This document shows, piece by piece, positions 45,991 to 55,420 of a stretch of DNA of 64,000 bases; within the stretch, counting starts at the first letter, position 1, and each line of letters starts with the position of its first letter. Origin of the DNA: Caldilineaceae bacterium (GTDB lineage: Bacteria > Chloroflexota > Anaerolineae > Caldilineales > Caldilineaceae); contig JALHQH010000015.1 of the NCBI GenBank assembly GCA_022842065.1, positions 167,559 to 231,558 on the forward strand. The letters are read 5' to 3'. The position numbers were made by a program, and so were the translations under genes. The notes beneath the pieces are model-generated. The model had not been told where the DNA came from. It saw nothing but the letters and a program-made list of their open reading frames with translations, and made no database searches.

Positions 45991-46815
45991 TTATTGCCCT
46001 GTCGCGCCACTGTTGCTATAAACTTCATTGATGCTCGCCACCAGATCATCGAGTCGCGCCACCTGCTCGCGAATGTCCTCGTGGAGGCGCTCGGCCTGAC
46101 CGCTGTTGACACTTTGCGCGTCGATAAGCTGGATCTGGCTGTAAACGGTTGCCAGCGCGGTTAAACTCTGTTCCAGTTGGAGTACGGCCTGCTTCATGCG
46201 GCCATCCAATTCACGCAGTGCTTGCCAGTGTTTGCCCTTGCCGGTAATCACCTCATCAAGCTGAGCTTGGAGCGTGCTGTTCGTTTCAAGTTTACGCTGT
46301 GCGGTGAGACGCTCCAACTCCTTGGGCAATTCGGCCTGCTCGCGGGCGAGCAAATCATCGGCGCGATAGCTGTCGACACGTAGGGCCAACTGGTAGATGT
46401 TACTCAGCCAGTCCGTCAACTGGTTGGCGGTGCTTTCCAGCCGGTCGCGAATCAGGCCGGCGCGCTGTTTGTGGATCTGGGTCTCGATCCGGCGCTGATA
46501 CTCGAGCGCCATTTCCACATCTTTGCGCAGCTCTTTATCACGGATGGTGCGGGGGTCAAATTGCTCTTGGAAGAGGCTGAGCAAAACCCGTGCATTGGTC
46601 TCAGCGTCGTTCAAACTCGAATAGACGAGCAGCACCATGGCCAACAACCCCAGCAGTGGCCAGCCAAAGGGTGGCCACCAGTAAAAGGGCCGCCGCAGCA
46701 AAAAGAAGAGCACGATGGTCAATGCCACCACCACCCCGCTCTCCCAGCGGAAGAGGGCATATTGCAGCAGCGCACTCTGCGCCTGTTCTTGTAATTTCGT
46801 CCGCATGGTTGCCAT
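45991..46815 (-). CDS. Two-TM coiled-coil membrane protein
   Basis: The 274-residue protein has two adjacent hydrophobic segments at about residues 28-66, separated by RRPFYWWPPFGW. About 190 residues of mostly helical, charged sequence with coiled-coil character follow. No enzymatic motif is visible. It lies between the SBP-VWA gene and the LivJ-type lipoprotein gene. By topology it may be a structural partner of the nearby PspA or VWA proteins; this is a guess. No clear ribosome site precedes the start. Confidence 0.65.
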   Translation of the reverse strand: MATMRTKLQEQAQSALLQYALFRWESGVVVALTIVLFFLLRRPFYWWPPFGWPLLGLLAMVLLVYSSLNDAETNARVLLSLFQEQFDPRTIRDKELRKDVEMALEYQRRIETQIHKQRAGLIRDRLESTANQLTDWLSNIYQLALRVDSYRADDLLAREQAELPKELERLTAQRKLETNSTLQAQLDEVITGKGKHWQALRELDGRMKQAVLQLEQSLTALATVYSQIQLIDAQSVNSGQAERLHEDIREQVARLDDLVASINEVYSNSGATGQ

Positions 46816-46837
46816 AGATAGTTAGTGAGTCGTGCTG

Positions 46838-46947
46838 CGTGAAACGTAATGCGTAAAACGTGATGGGTGAAACGTGAATCCTCGTGCAAAGGTACGAATT
46901 ACGAATTACGTTTTACGTTTTAAGTTTCACGTTTTACGCATCACGTT
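46838..46947. repeat. Foldback array of AAACGTGAT-type units
   Basis: Forward copies of GTAAAACGTGAT-like units (about 46838-46880) are followed by reverse-complement copies (TTACGTTTTACG units, about 46900-46947). The element ends immediately before the SBP-VWA stop codon (46948-46950) and lies between two co-oriented genes. Confidence 0.85.
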
Positions 46948-48723
46948 TTAAAAGTAAGTCGAAATAATCCGGTATAACTCTTCAATGTCGGTTTCGTCGG
47001 CGCGGCGCAGTTGGCCTGCGCCGATTTCGGCGATGGCGGTGAGCAGCCCTTCATCGGCATCGCTGCCAAAGGCAACGGTGAAGATGACAAGGCGCTGCTC
47101 TGGGTGGCTGCGCATTAACTGCTGAATGTCATCGAGTGACCGGCTGCTTTCGTTCTCCTGCCCATCGGTCATAACGACAATCGCGTTGATCGCTTCGTTG
47201 TCCGCCTTGGCGAGCAGATCGTTGGTCGTATCATAAACGGCATCGAGCAGTGCCGTCCCGCCGGTGGCTTCCATCGCGTCGATCTGACCAAGTAGGTCGG
47301 CGCGTACATTGTCATCCAGCGTGCGCAGCGGGGTAAAGCCTTTAACGCCATCGGCAAAATCGACCAGGCCCACCTGGTCCCGTTGCCCTTTAATCTGCTC
47401 AACAAAGGCACGTAATGCTTCCTGCGTGCGGGCCAGTTTGCTGCCTTCGGCCATGCTGCCACTGGTGTCCACCACCAGATAAACATTCGTTGGGCGTTTG
47501 GTGTAGTACCATGAATTTTGCACTACCTCAACCACAGCCGGTGACGGGATCTGCAACGTCGTCTGTGGTTGGCGCCAATCAACCGCATCGGTGCCGGCAA
47601 AGGGGCTGTCACCACTGCCCAGATCGATACTCAAATCGGCGGGGCGATAACCGGCTGTCAATAGGGCACCCTGCGCTGCTGTCGCCAACAGATAATTGGC
47701 AAAACTTTGGTAGGTGAGCCGTTGGTTATCGGTGACCGCTAAATCGTCACCAGGCGCACCTAGTTCGAGCAAGGCCAAGGGATGATCAGTCCATAGCGCA
47801 CCCTCGGCTGGGTAGATGGCAACCAAGCGCTCGGCCGAGTTCTGGCGATTCCACTCGATGACCACCCGTTCCTGGGCGACAAAGGCATCGAGAAAGGCGC
47901 GTCCTTCGTCGGCCAGGCGTTGCAGAATTACCTCTTCGCCTTCGCCGTAAAAGCGGACGGTGGCCTCAACGGCACGGACATAGTCGAGGGTGGCCTGGTT
48001 GGTGGCCGCGGCTTCGGTGAGCCCACGGGTCAAACCGGCCCCGGCATAAAATTCGGCCAAGGTTGCTAACAGGCCACTCGCCGTATCCGTGCTGGCGTGA
48101 TTCCACTTAAAGTTGGGATCAGCGGTTGCCTTCTGCTGAATCGTCTGCCAACCAACCGCTTGATCGGGCCAACCCAACTCGCGGGCGACACTCTCCCAGG
48201 CCACAATTACCACCGGGCTCACGGCATAGCGGATCTGTCCACTCGTGCGCTGTTGGCCAACGGGGACAACTCCTTCCTGTGCCGTTTGGTTGTTCTGGGC
48301 TTGCCAGTTACTTTCCAGCCGGTCGATCCAGAGGCTGCTATCGGGCGAAATGGCCTGGAAATTGGGCCGTTGCAGTGCCGCGGTCACCATCTTGGCTGGT
48401 TCGACGGCGACTACCTGCACGGTCATATTTTCACCGTCAGGCGTGCGTTGGCTGCCATCATTAAACGCAGCTGCCAGCTCTGTCAATACGGGGGCCATTA
48501 ACGGTGAGACGGCTATCGTTAAGTCGGCGCTCTCGCTGCTCCAAACCAACGTTTCCGGTCCCGTTGCGACCGTCTCGTCATCGCCAAAGGCATTGCCCAA
48601 CCAGTTGCTAACGCTAAAGGTGATGATGCCACAGATCAGCAAGCCAATCACGGCTGCCCCGCCCGCAAAAATCAAGATCTGGCGCTGTTGCTTACGGGTT
48701 CGCTCACGTTCCTTTTTATTCAT
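46948..48723 (-). CDS. Substrate-binding and VWA domain membrane protein
   Basis: The 591-residue protein has a basic N-terminus and one membrane segment (about 18-40). A solute-binding-like domain follows (about 60-385; PAKMVTAALQRPNFQAISPD, later VAIYPAEGALWTDHPL). The C-terminal VWA domain (about 405-590) has a complete metal-ion site: DTSGSMAEGSK, TGGTAL and MTDGQEN. The very C-terminus is IISTYF. VWA domains mediate metal-dependent protein contacts. The gene is 8 bp after the SBP gene 48732-49985, whose product is homologous to its SBP half. A surface adhesion or signalling complex is likely. Confidence 0.88.
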   Translation of the reverse strand: MNKKERERTRKQQRQILIFAGGAAVIGLLICGIITFSVSNWLGNAFGDDETVATGPETLVWSSESADLTIAVSPLMAPVLTELAAAFNDGSQRTPDGENMTVQVVAVEPAKMVTAALQRPNFQAISPDSSLWIDRLESNWQAQNNQTAQEGVVPVGQQRTSGQIRYAVSPVVIVAWESVARELGWPDQAVGWQTIQQKATADPNFKWNHASTDTASGLLATLAEFYAGAGLTRGLTEAAATNQATLDYVRAVEATVRFYGEGEEVILQRLADEGRAFLDAFVAQERVVIEWNRQNSAERLVAIYPAEGALWTDHPLALLELGAPGDDLAVTDNQRLTYQSFANYLLATAAQGALLTAGYRPADLSIDLGSGDSPFAGTDAVDWRQPQTTLQIPSPAVVEVVQNSWYYTKRPTNVYLVVDTSGSMAEGSKLARTQEALRAFVEQIKGQRDQVGLVDFADGVKGFTPLRTLDDNVRADLLGQIDAMEATGGTALLDAVYDTTNDLLAKADNEAINAIVVMTDGQENESSRSLDDIQQLMRSHPEQRLVIFTVAFGSDADEGLLTAIAEIGAGQLRRADETDIEELYRIISTYF

Positions 48724-48731
48724 GGCTCACC

Positions 48732-49985
48732 TCACTGCGCCATATTCAGGTCGAACCAGCGCAAGAGCGTCAACAGCACTTCGCGGTCCGGGTTGCGCAT
48801 GGCCGACGTGCGGGGCACAACGGCCTGCACCCCCCGATCCTGCCATTGGACAAAGAGACTATCCTCTGTGGCATCCACCCCTACATTTGGATTGGCTGGG
48901 CGCAGGCCATAGACCAACGCCGCCTGTTGCTCGGGTTCACTCAGCAGATAACGCTGAAAGGCGAGGGCCGCGTTCTTTTCGATCGCGCTGGTTTCCGGCC
49001 CCACCCAGACGGTGAAAGGGAAATCAAACCAGGTGACATAGTCGGGATAGTAGATGTTCAGCGGATCTTCCCAGCGGGTGACAATGCCCTGCATATTCTG
49101 CAGCAGGTCACTTTCCAGTAACTGCCCACCATCGCCCACGCTGTAACCGAAGAGGGCAAAGTCCTCGGCGGTGTAAGCACTGCCACCGCTGATATCGGTG
49201 ACGGCACCCATTGTCTCGGTTAACCAAGCTTGAAATTCCGGGTTGGTGATATCCTCGACGCTGATCTCGGTGCGGCTGTAAAATTCGCCGGCCATCGCGA
49301 TCATGGCGGCCAGCCCACCGACATTTTTGCTTGGGTTGGGTACCACCAGTTTGAAGTACCCCCAACTGGGATCGCCACCCAGCTCAGGCCAGCCCCCTTT
49401 GGCAATCGCGGCGTCGTGGATCGTGCCCCAATCGATCTGCCCAAAGTGATCCGCCAATACTTTGCCGCGACTCTCATAAACACCCCAAGTGAAGAGGCTG
49501 ATCGCAATCGGCCGGGCGCGATATTCGCCGTCAGTCAGGAAGACATCGCGACCCAGACGCTCTTTGTAAGAGGCATTAGCCAATTCCACCAGATAGCGAC
49601 TGTCGGGAATCCAGGCGGTGGGGAAATCATCAAGCTGGGCCTGCTCTGCTTCGCTGAGATCTTCCGGTCGCACATCAGCCGCGAGCGCACCATATTCGTT
49701 GCGATCCCAGCGCCCGAGCGCGGTTAACCCGTCAAGTGCCACGATCTCCACGGTGACCTGCGCGCCATCCACCGTATTGTCACCGGCGTTAAAGCGCTCT
49801 GCCGCGCTGCGGACCCACGGTTCCACCGGCAACGCCGTCACCACACGGATCGTCACTTCGGCGGGCCGTTCTAGCGTAAACGCTGTATCGGTCCCAGCGC
49901 TCCCCTGGGTCAACCAGAGCGAGACGGCGACAATCACGACCGCCGCGGCAATAATACTAATAAAAATGATCCGAGTTCGTTTCAT
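48732..49985 (-). CDS. Membrane-anchored extracellular solute-binding protein
   Basis: The 417-residue protein has an N-terminal membrane segment (residues about 5-25) without a lipobox, then an SBP fold. Visible features are VRSAAERFN, WIPDSRYLVELA, FTWGVYESRG and TVWVGPETSAIEKN. It resembles the SBP part of the adjacent SBP-VWA protein. The stop codon is 8 bp from the start of that gene, indicating coupled expression. No permease gene is present. The ligand is unknown. Confidence 0.82.
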   Translation of the reverse strand: MKRTRIIFISIIAAAVVIVAVSLWLTQGSAGTDTAFTLERPAEVTIRVVTALPVEPWVRSAAERFNAGDNTVDGAQVTVEIVALDGLTALGRWDRNEYGALAADVRPEDLSEAEQAQLDDFPTAWIPDSRYLVELANASYKERLGRDVFLTDGEYRARPIAISLFTWGVYESRGKVLADHFGQIDWGTIHDAAIAKGGWPELGGDPSWGYFKLVVPNPSKNVGGLAAMIAMAGEFYSRTEISVEDITNPEFQAWLTETMGAVTDISGGSAYTAEDFALFGYSVGDGGQLLESDLLQNMQGIVTRWEDPLNIYYPDYVTWFDFPFTVWVGPETSAIEKNAALAFQRYLLSEPEQQAALVYGLRPANPNVGVDATEDSLFVQWQDRGVQAVVPRTSAMRNPDREVLLTLLRWFDLNMAQ

Positions 49986-50009
49986 CGAATTGCTCGTGCG
50001 TTTCGTGTT

Positions 50010-50148
50010 AGGTAAATCAGTAAATCAGTAAATCGGTAAATCGGTAAATCGGTAAATCGGTAAATAAGTGATAGAACCGCCGGTGATTACGTATTTACCT
50101 ACCACGTGTTTACCGATTTACTTATCTACCGATTTACTTATCTACCGT
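50010..50148. repeat. Octamer foldback array after pspA
   Basis: About six tandem GTAAATCA/GTAAATCG octamers (50012-50065) are followed by a 30-bp spacer and reverse-complement octamers (CCGATTTAC units, 50092-50148). The array ends immediately before the pspA stop codon (50149-50151). It lies between pspA and the SBP gene on the same strand. Confidence 0.9.
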
Positions 50149-50826
50149 TTACTCCAACCCCAATTTCTTCTTGCGTTCGGCCAACTGACCCTTAAGGACG
50201 CTGCTTTCGAGCACCTCGTCCATCTGCTCGTCCAGGCTGGCGGCGCGCATTTCGCTGGCCGTGGTCGCCTTGTCGAGGCGGGCGTAGACACTGTCGGCAA
50301 TGCGTTTGATATCGCTGTCGCCCGAACCCATGAAGTCGTCCAGGCTTTTCATCGCTTTGACCGTGGTCTCTTTGCTCTTGGCCAGTTCCAGCAACGCCTG
50401 CAACTGTTCGCGTTCGCCCTTCATCGTGGCGAGGCGCGCTTCGAGCTTGACCTTGGCGTTGAGCAATTTCTGGAACTCGCTCTGTTGGCGATCAACCTGT
50501 TCCTGATAAGTCGCGACAAGCCTTTGCACACTGTTGAGCTGGCTCTGCGCGGCGATGGCGGCGGCTTCGTTGCCTTCGCTCAAGAAGGCATCAATCGCGC
50601 GGTCGATCTCGTTTTCGCGCTGCTCGTGCTCCATCAGCCGACGTTTGATCGACTTGACTTCACCGCCGACGGTGGCCGCCGCATCTTCCAGATCGGCCAG
50701 GTTGGTCTCTACCTGGCGCACATATTGGTCGATGACAGCCAGACTGTTGGTCTGGAGCGCCTGGTCAACCATATAGTGCAGGTTGGCGGAAATGAGGGTG
50801 GAAACTTTTTCTAGTAGCGATGCCAT
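50149..50826 (-). CDS. pspA: PspA/IM30 family protein
   Basis: The 225-residue, almost fully alpha-helical protein matches the PspA/Vipp1 family. It has VSTLISANLHYMVDQALQ at the N-terminus and long coiled coils rich in Glu, Gln and Arg. PspA proteins polymerise on the inner face of the membrane and protect it under stress. AAGGAAGG precedes the start. It appears to head the minus-strand set with two SBP genes, the coiled-coil membrane protein and the LivJ-type lipoprotein, linking that set to envelope maintenance. Confidence 0.93.
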   Translation of the reverse strand: MASLLEKVSTLISANLHYMVDQALQTNSLAVIDQYVRQVETNLADLEDAAATVGGEVKSIKRRLMEHEQRENEIDRAIDAFLSEGNEAAAIAAQSQLNSVQRLVATYQEQVDRQQSEFQKLLNAKVKLEARLATMKGEREQLQALLELAKSKETTVKAMKSLDDFMGSGDSDIKRIADSVYARLDKATTASEMRAASLDEQMDEVLESSVLKGQLAERKKKLGLE

Positions 50827-51281
50827 GGTGATTGATCCTTCCTTGGCGTAGATGACACAAAACGTGTCAGTTGTTTTACAAAACGCTTCTTTACTCTATA
50901 CGAGCAAAACCCGTTTGGGTTGCTGTGGTTGCTAGACAAGTTGAGTATACTATAGCAGGCTATCGATACCATGACAATTGGCAGATAGCTAAGCAGACAA
51001 GAAGCTGACATGTTCAGTAAACCATCGCCTACCCAATTCATTGTGTTATAATTAGGACTTACGCAGTTACCTCTGGCTTCGCGCCCAAGGGCACCCGCTC
51101 AGCTGCCGGTAATTGTGTGAGTCCTAATATCATTCAATCTAGCCCCATCATTGCTTCACTTGGCGCAGTGAGCATAAGCGGAATGGCGCGTTAGGTCGAT
51201 GGCGGTATCCCTGATTCGATCATCACGCGTTTACCCGGCTTGCGGCGCTGGGCGAAACCACTTTTACCAAAGGAGTCGTAA
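50827..51281. other. Divergent gap between pspA and the oxidoreductase gene
   Basis: This 455-bp region must contain the pspA and oxidoreductase promoters. The only clear structure is the foldback at 51051-51128. AAGGAG lies 9 nt before the oxidoreductase ATG. No gene is seen. Confidence 0.45.
51051..51128. repeat. Foldback with ATTAGGACTTACGCA-type ends
   Basis: Arms 51051-51071 and 51108-51128 pair at 18 of 21 positions around a 36-nt loop. It lies upstream of the Gfo/Idh gene. A short MITE or palindromic repeat is likely. No flanking direct repeat could be defined with confidence. Confidence 0.7.
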
Positions 51282-52355
51282 ATGGATGGACAACCCTTGC
51301 GCGTCGGGATTGCTGGCTGTGGCAATATTGCCGGCCCTTATGCGCGGACGATGAAACCCTATGCCCAATTGGAACTGGTCGGCGCGACCGATGTGATGGC
51401 TGGGCGCGCCGAGCAACTCGTCGCCGAGCATGGCGGCCGTGCCTACGCGTCGCTAGAGGAGATGCTGGCTGATGACAGCATTGATTTGATCGTCAACCTG
51501 ACGATTCACCATGCTCACCCGGAAGTGATCACCAAATGTCTCAATGCTGGTAAACATGTGCATAGCGAAAAGCCAATTGCCATGCAATATGCCGAGGCCA
51601 AACGGCTGGTTGATCTAGCGGTCGAGAAGGGGTTACGCTTAAGCTGTGCGCCGGTTACTTATATGGGCGAGGCGCAACAGACGGTCTGGAAGGCCATTCG
51701 CGACGGCATGACCGGCCCAGTGCGCGTGGTCTATGCTGAAGTCAACTGGGGGCGGATCGAGGCTTGGCATCCCAATCCCGGCCCCTTCTATGATGTTGGT
51801 GCGCTCTTTGATGTGGGCGTCTATCCCCTCACCCTGGCGACAACCTTCTTTGGCCCGGCGCGTCGCGTGACTGCTTTTGGCAAGGTGCTCTATCCCGATC
51901 GGGTGACCAAGGAAGGAGTGGCTTTTCATATCGATACGCCGGATTGGGTGGTGGCCGCTGTCGAATTAGAGAATGGCACGGTGGTGCGCTTAACGACCAA
52001 CTTCTATGTCGGCCACCACGGTAAGCAGAAGGGCTTGGAGTTCCACGGGGATTTGGGGTCGCTTTGGATTGGCAGCTTCCAAGATTTTCATGCGCCGGTG
52101 GAGTTCAGCGAATTTGGTAAACAATACGCGCCCGTACCCTATGTGCGTGAACCGTTCCAGGGCATTGAGTGGGGCCGCTCGGTGCTAGAGATCCATGACG
52201 CGATCAAGGAAGGTCGTCCCCAACGCCCCACCGGTGCCCAAGCCGCGCATGTGGTCGAAACCTGCTGCGCCATTGTCGAGTCCTATCAGACGGGCAAGCC
52301 GGTTGACGTTACGTCAAACTTCCCTGCACCTTGGCCGATGGAGTGGGGAGAGTAA
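51282..52355 (+). CDS. Gfo/Idh/MocA-family oxidoreductase
   Basis: The 357-residue NAD(P)-dependent dehydrogenase has the N-terminal Rossmann motif VGIAGCGNIAGPYA and the family's EKPIA motif (HVHSEKPIAMQYAEA, about residue 96). The C-terminal half is the alpha/beta substrate domain. Members oxidise sugars or cyclitols such as inositol or glucose-derived compounds. The substrate is not determinable here. It is the only plus-strand gene among the surface-protein set and appears monocistronic, ending in a hairpin. Confidence 0.93.
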   Translation: MDGQPLRVGIAGCGNIAGPYARTMKPYAQLELVGATDVMAGRAEQLVAEHGGRAYASLEEMLADDSIDLIVNLTIHHAHPEVITKCLNAGKHVHSEKPIAMQYAEAKRLVDLAVEKGLRLSCAPVTYMGEAQQTVWKAIRDGMTGPVRVVYAEVNWGRIEAWHPNPGPFYDVGALFDVGVYPLTLATTFFGPARRVTAFGKVLYPDRVTKEGVAFHIDTPDWVVAAVELENGTVVRLTTNFYVGHHGKQKGLEFHGDLGSLWIGSFQDFHAPVEFSEFGKQYAPVPYVREPFQGIEWGRSVLEIHDAIKEGRPQRPTGAQAAHVVETCCAIVESYQTGKPVDVTSNFPAPWPMEWGE

Positions 52356-52360
52356 TAATG

Positions 52361-52400
52361 AATGGACAACGGTTAATCATTATGATAACCGTTGTCCATT
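52361..52400. terminator. Near-loopless hairpin between convergent genes
   Basis: Two arms around AATGGACAACGGTT pair almost perfectly, with one extra base and a centre at ATCATTATGAT. The pairing extends imperfectly to 52356-52405. It lies between the oxidoreductase stop and the convergent gene ending at 52428. T-rich sequence follows only weakly. It probably serves as a bidirectional terminator. Confidence 0.6.
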
Positions 52401-52427
52401 TATTAATCAGCTATCACTATCTGCGAC

Positions 52428-53381
52428 TCACCTGCTAATCAGCGGGAGAAAGAGTACCTGATCATTTGCGGTGCCGCCTGGTAACACCGTTGGCGTCGGG
52501 GTGAGGGTCGCGCTCACTGTCGCAATTGGTAAGGGGGTCGCAGTGTTTTCTACTGGAACTAGGGTTGCCGTGGTCGTTGCTGATGGGGTGGCAATGGGGG
52601 TAGCTGTTCTGGTTGCCGTGGCGATTGCCGTCGGGGTGACCGTCGCGGTTGCGGTGGCAGCCGGTCGGGGCGTCCTCGTCGGCCTGGGCGTTCTGGTTGG
52701 CAGTGGTGTTGAGGTCATCGTTGCGGTGGCAGTGGGTAATGGGGTGACGGTTGGGGTTGGTAACCCCCCAATATGATTGTGCCACCCGCTAAACGGTTGA
52801 TCTTTGGCGACGACCACAACGCTAATGCGCACATCCAATGGATACCAAGCGGCCGGATTTTCCCCATTCCAATTCCAATCGTTGAAGTCACTGACTGGTA
52901 GATTCTGACCATTTTTAATGGCAATGCCATAGCGCTGCCGGGGGCGCGTCCAATCAATGCTTTGATCATTCAATTTCCACATCGCGGTCACCGGTTGATC
53001 CCAGGTAACGACAGTCTCTGGGGTGCCATTGACTGTCGTTAACGGCCCACAACTTTCTAAGACGAAGTTATCCTGCCATACGCAGAATTGGATGCGCATG
53101 ATTTGGGATTGGGGCTGACTACGCACTTGAACGCGATAGTAGATCACCCCTTCGGCGAAATTGATTGGCGTGGTCCAATTACCATTGGCTGCCGGCTTGG
53201 GCGGATCATCCCGTGGGAAGCCGCGATCCGCAGTGGTGACCAGGCGATTAACCTCAAAGATGAGCAATTCATTGGGATTGCTGCCTTGACTGACTGGCGC
53301 GGCCTGCATTCCTAGCCAGGGCGCGAAGGAAAGGCACAATAACAAGAGTAATGTGGCCAGAAGCAAACCATACCGTTGCAT
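52428..53381 (-). CDS. Secreted protein with PT/TA-rich tail and PLISR C-terminus
   Basis: The 317-residue protein has a signal peptide (hydrophobic core about 6-24). A beta-rich domain (about 35-210) of unknown type follows, containing YYRVQVRSQPQSQIMRIQFC and two further Cys. About 85 residues of Thr/Pro/Ala-rich low complexity come next. The last residues are VLFLPLISR, closely like the LFMPLIRR end of the protein at 11408-13516. ACGGAG precedes the ATG. The domain is not recognised. Binding or display at the cell surface is a guess from architecture. Confidence 0.75.
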   Translation of the reverse strand: MQRYGLLLATLLLLLCLSFAPWLGMQAAPVSQGSNPNELLIFEVNRLVTTADRGFPRDDPPKPAANGNWTTPINFAEGVIYYRVQVRSQPQSQIMRIQFCVWQDNFVLESCGPLTTVNGTPETVVTWDQPVTAMWKLNDQSIDWTRPRQRYGIAIKNGQNLPVSDFNDWNWNGENPAAWYPLDVRISVVVVAKDQPFSGWHNHIGGLPTPTVTPLPTATATMTSTPLPTRTPRPTRTPRPAATATATVTPTAIATATRTATPIATPSATTTATLVPVENTATPLPIATVSATLTPTPTVLPGGTANDQVLFLPLISR

Positions 53382-53475
53382 ACTATCTCCGTGAATTTAC
53401 AAATAAAACCGCTATTTTTTATGTCCGGCGTAGTATACAATAGATGGTATCGATTGTCTGCTTTCACGCTAGTGT

Positions 53476-55395
53476 TTAGAAGTAACTGCTTAGCAGGGTA
53501 AAGAGTGCTTGAATGCCTGCTTCATCACCGCTGAGCACCTTGGTGGAGGCATAGCTCGCCAGTCGATTCAGTGCCCCAATATCGGCGTCGCTGCCATAGG
53601 CAACCGGAAAGATGAGCAGTGGATTCTGTGAACCACGGTCCATCTGCGTTAACGCGTGCAGGGTCGTGAGACTGCCGGTATCCTGACCGTCGCTCAGGAC
53701 AATCATGGCGCGAATCCGTTTGTCATCTTGGGCTTGTAAGCGCTTTAGGGCCGCGCCGACTGCATCGTAGAGGGCCGTACCGCCGTCTGCTTCCAACCCT
53801 TCAATCGCACTATGCAAGTTGTTGACATTTACCTCCAGCGGTTGAAAGGGGATCACCTGCTCGATCTGTCCATTAAAGGTGAGCAATGCTACCCGATTTT
53901 GCGGTGCCAGCAAGTCGAGAAACCGGTGGGCAGCCTGCTTGGCTTGCGTTAACTTCTCCCCAGCCATCGAGCCGGAGACATCGATTACCAGCAGGATATC
54001 TGCTTGCTTTTTGACATATTGCCAACTCGCCTGTATCGCGGCAATCACATCCGGTGAGGGCGTTTCGAGCACCGTGCGCGGCTGCAATGGATCAACGCCG
54101 AACGCGGCTGTAAAGGGCGCGTCCAACTTGATGGTGAGATCAACCGGCCGGAAGCCGGCCGCCATTACCTCCCGTTGGACGGCCGGGCTACGAATGTATT
54201 GGGTGAAATGCGCCGCCGCGTCCCGTTGCGCTGGGCTGACCCAATCGGCATTCGGCACACAGAAGGGATGTTCATGCCAAAAAGTACCTTCGGTCGGATA
54301 GAGGGCGACCAGCCGTTCGGGTGGTTGGTAGTCGGTTTTGCCCTGGTTGATGTAGATCAGGTCATTCTCTTCCAAGGCCACAAAATCGAGATAATCAGGC
54401 CCCTGCGCAATATACTCCTTAAACTCGGTGGTGCGCTCTGAGTAGTGTTTGATCAGCGCTTCGATGCGGCGCACGCCATCCTGGATCGTTTGATCGTTCA
54501 CTGTCTCAAGGGTTAGGCGGTGCAGTTGCTCATCGGGTGACTTTGCATACGCGCTGGCATAGAATTCCGCGATCAACGTGGAGAGACCGGTTGAGCTGAC
54601 GTAGGGATCGGTATGCCCATAGTAGACTGTTTGGCGACCGGGTAAGCCATATGCCTGCCAGCCCTCTTTTGCGCTAAGCACCGCCACCAGATCGGCCCAC
54701 CCCACTGGTTTGCCACCATTTGCCTGCTGTAGTGCCTGCAAACGACTCTCCCAAATCGCGATCACCAGTGGCGTCAACGCCGTGGGTTGACATTGGGTGA
54801 GATCAAAGAGTTCGCGTCGCGTCTGGTGATTGACCAACGCCGGCCAGTGACTGACCGAGGGCGCAAAGATGGTTGGTCGCTCCACATTTGCATTGTTCGG
54901 TGCCAGGATCGCATTGATGATCCCCTGATGAACAGTGCCCGATGAGCCGGCGCGGCCACTAACCAAGATCCGTTGCTCATCTGCACTGAGTGGTTTTTCG
55001 GTTAGGGGGTCAATGCCACTGGCGTAGCTGGCGTTATAGCGTGCGATCGCCGGTTCCAGGTAGACCGCCTCTTCCGGCGCATAGACGATCGTGATCGGGA
55101 TGGTGTTGGGGGGCAGGGCTGGTGCGGACGTGGCGACGGGCGAGGGCCATGCCGACGCTGCACTGGCCGGCGGTTGATTCGTTGCCCCCGTTAGCGCCCA
55201 CTGGCCGGCTGTTCGGGTCGCATGGGGTAAGCCGATAAACAGCAAGAGTAAGCCCAACAGGCCAGCCAGGGTTCGGGAAACAACACCCACATTGGGCACA
55301 CGGATGACGGAAACTTCAAAGCCGCCACCAACTAACGCAATGAGTAGAAAGAGTGCCCCGAGCATTAAGAGCGTAACTTGTGGATTTTCAGGCAT
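53476..55395 (-). CDS. Substrate-binding and VWA domain membrane protein (second copy)
   Basis: The 639-residue protein has two N-terminal membrane segments (about 8-28 and 38-58) and an SBP-like domain (about 95-430) with YAPEEAVYLEPAIARYNASY and LVALYPTEGTFWHEHPFC. A VWA domain (about 455-635) follows, with DVSGSMAGEKL, DGGTALYDAV and LSDGQDTGS, so the metal site is complete. It ends in LLSSYF, like the IISTYF of the copy at 46948-48723. The start at 55395 has AAGGAG and fits the membrane segments; a longer frame overlaps the protease gene. It lies 25 bp after the protease gene. Confidence 0.88.
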   Translation of the reverse strand: MPENPQVTLLMLGALFLLIALVGGGFEVSVIRVPNVGVVSRTLAGLLGLLLLFIGLPHATRTAGQWALTGATNQPPASAASAWPSPVATSAPALPPNTIPITIVYAPEEAVYLEPAIARYNASYASGIDPLTEKPLSADEQRILVSGRAGSSGTVHQGIINAILAPNNANVERPTIFAPSVSHWPALVNHQTRRELFDLTQCQPTALTPLVIAIWESRLQALQQANGGKPVGWADLVAVLSAKEGWQAYGLPGRQTVYYGHTDPYVSSTGLSTLIAEFYASAYAKSPDEQLHRLTLETVNDQTIQDGVRRIEALIKHYSERTTEFKEYIAQGPDYLDFVALEENDLIYINQGKTDYQPPERLVALYPTEGTFWHEHPFCVPNADWVSPAQRDAAAHFTQYIRSPAVQREVMAAGFRPVDLTIKLDAPFTAAFGVDPLQPRTVLETPSPDVIAAIQASWQYVKKQADILLVIDVSGSMAGEKLTQAKQAAHRFLDLLAPQNRVALLTFNGQIEQVIPFQPLEVNVNNLHSAIEGLEADGGTALYDAVGAALKRLQAQDDKRIRAMIVLSDGQDTGSLTTLHALTQMDRGSQNPLLIFPVAYGSDADIGALNRLASYASTKVLSGDEAGIQALFTLLSSYF

Positions 55396-55420
55396 AGAAA
55401 GCTCCTTTGCGTTGCATTGT

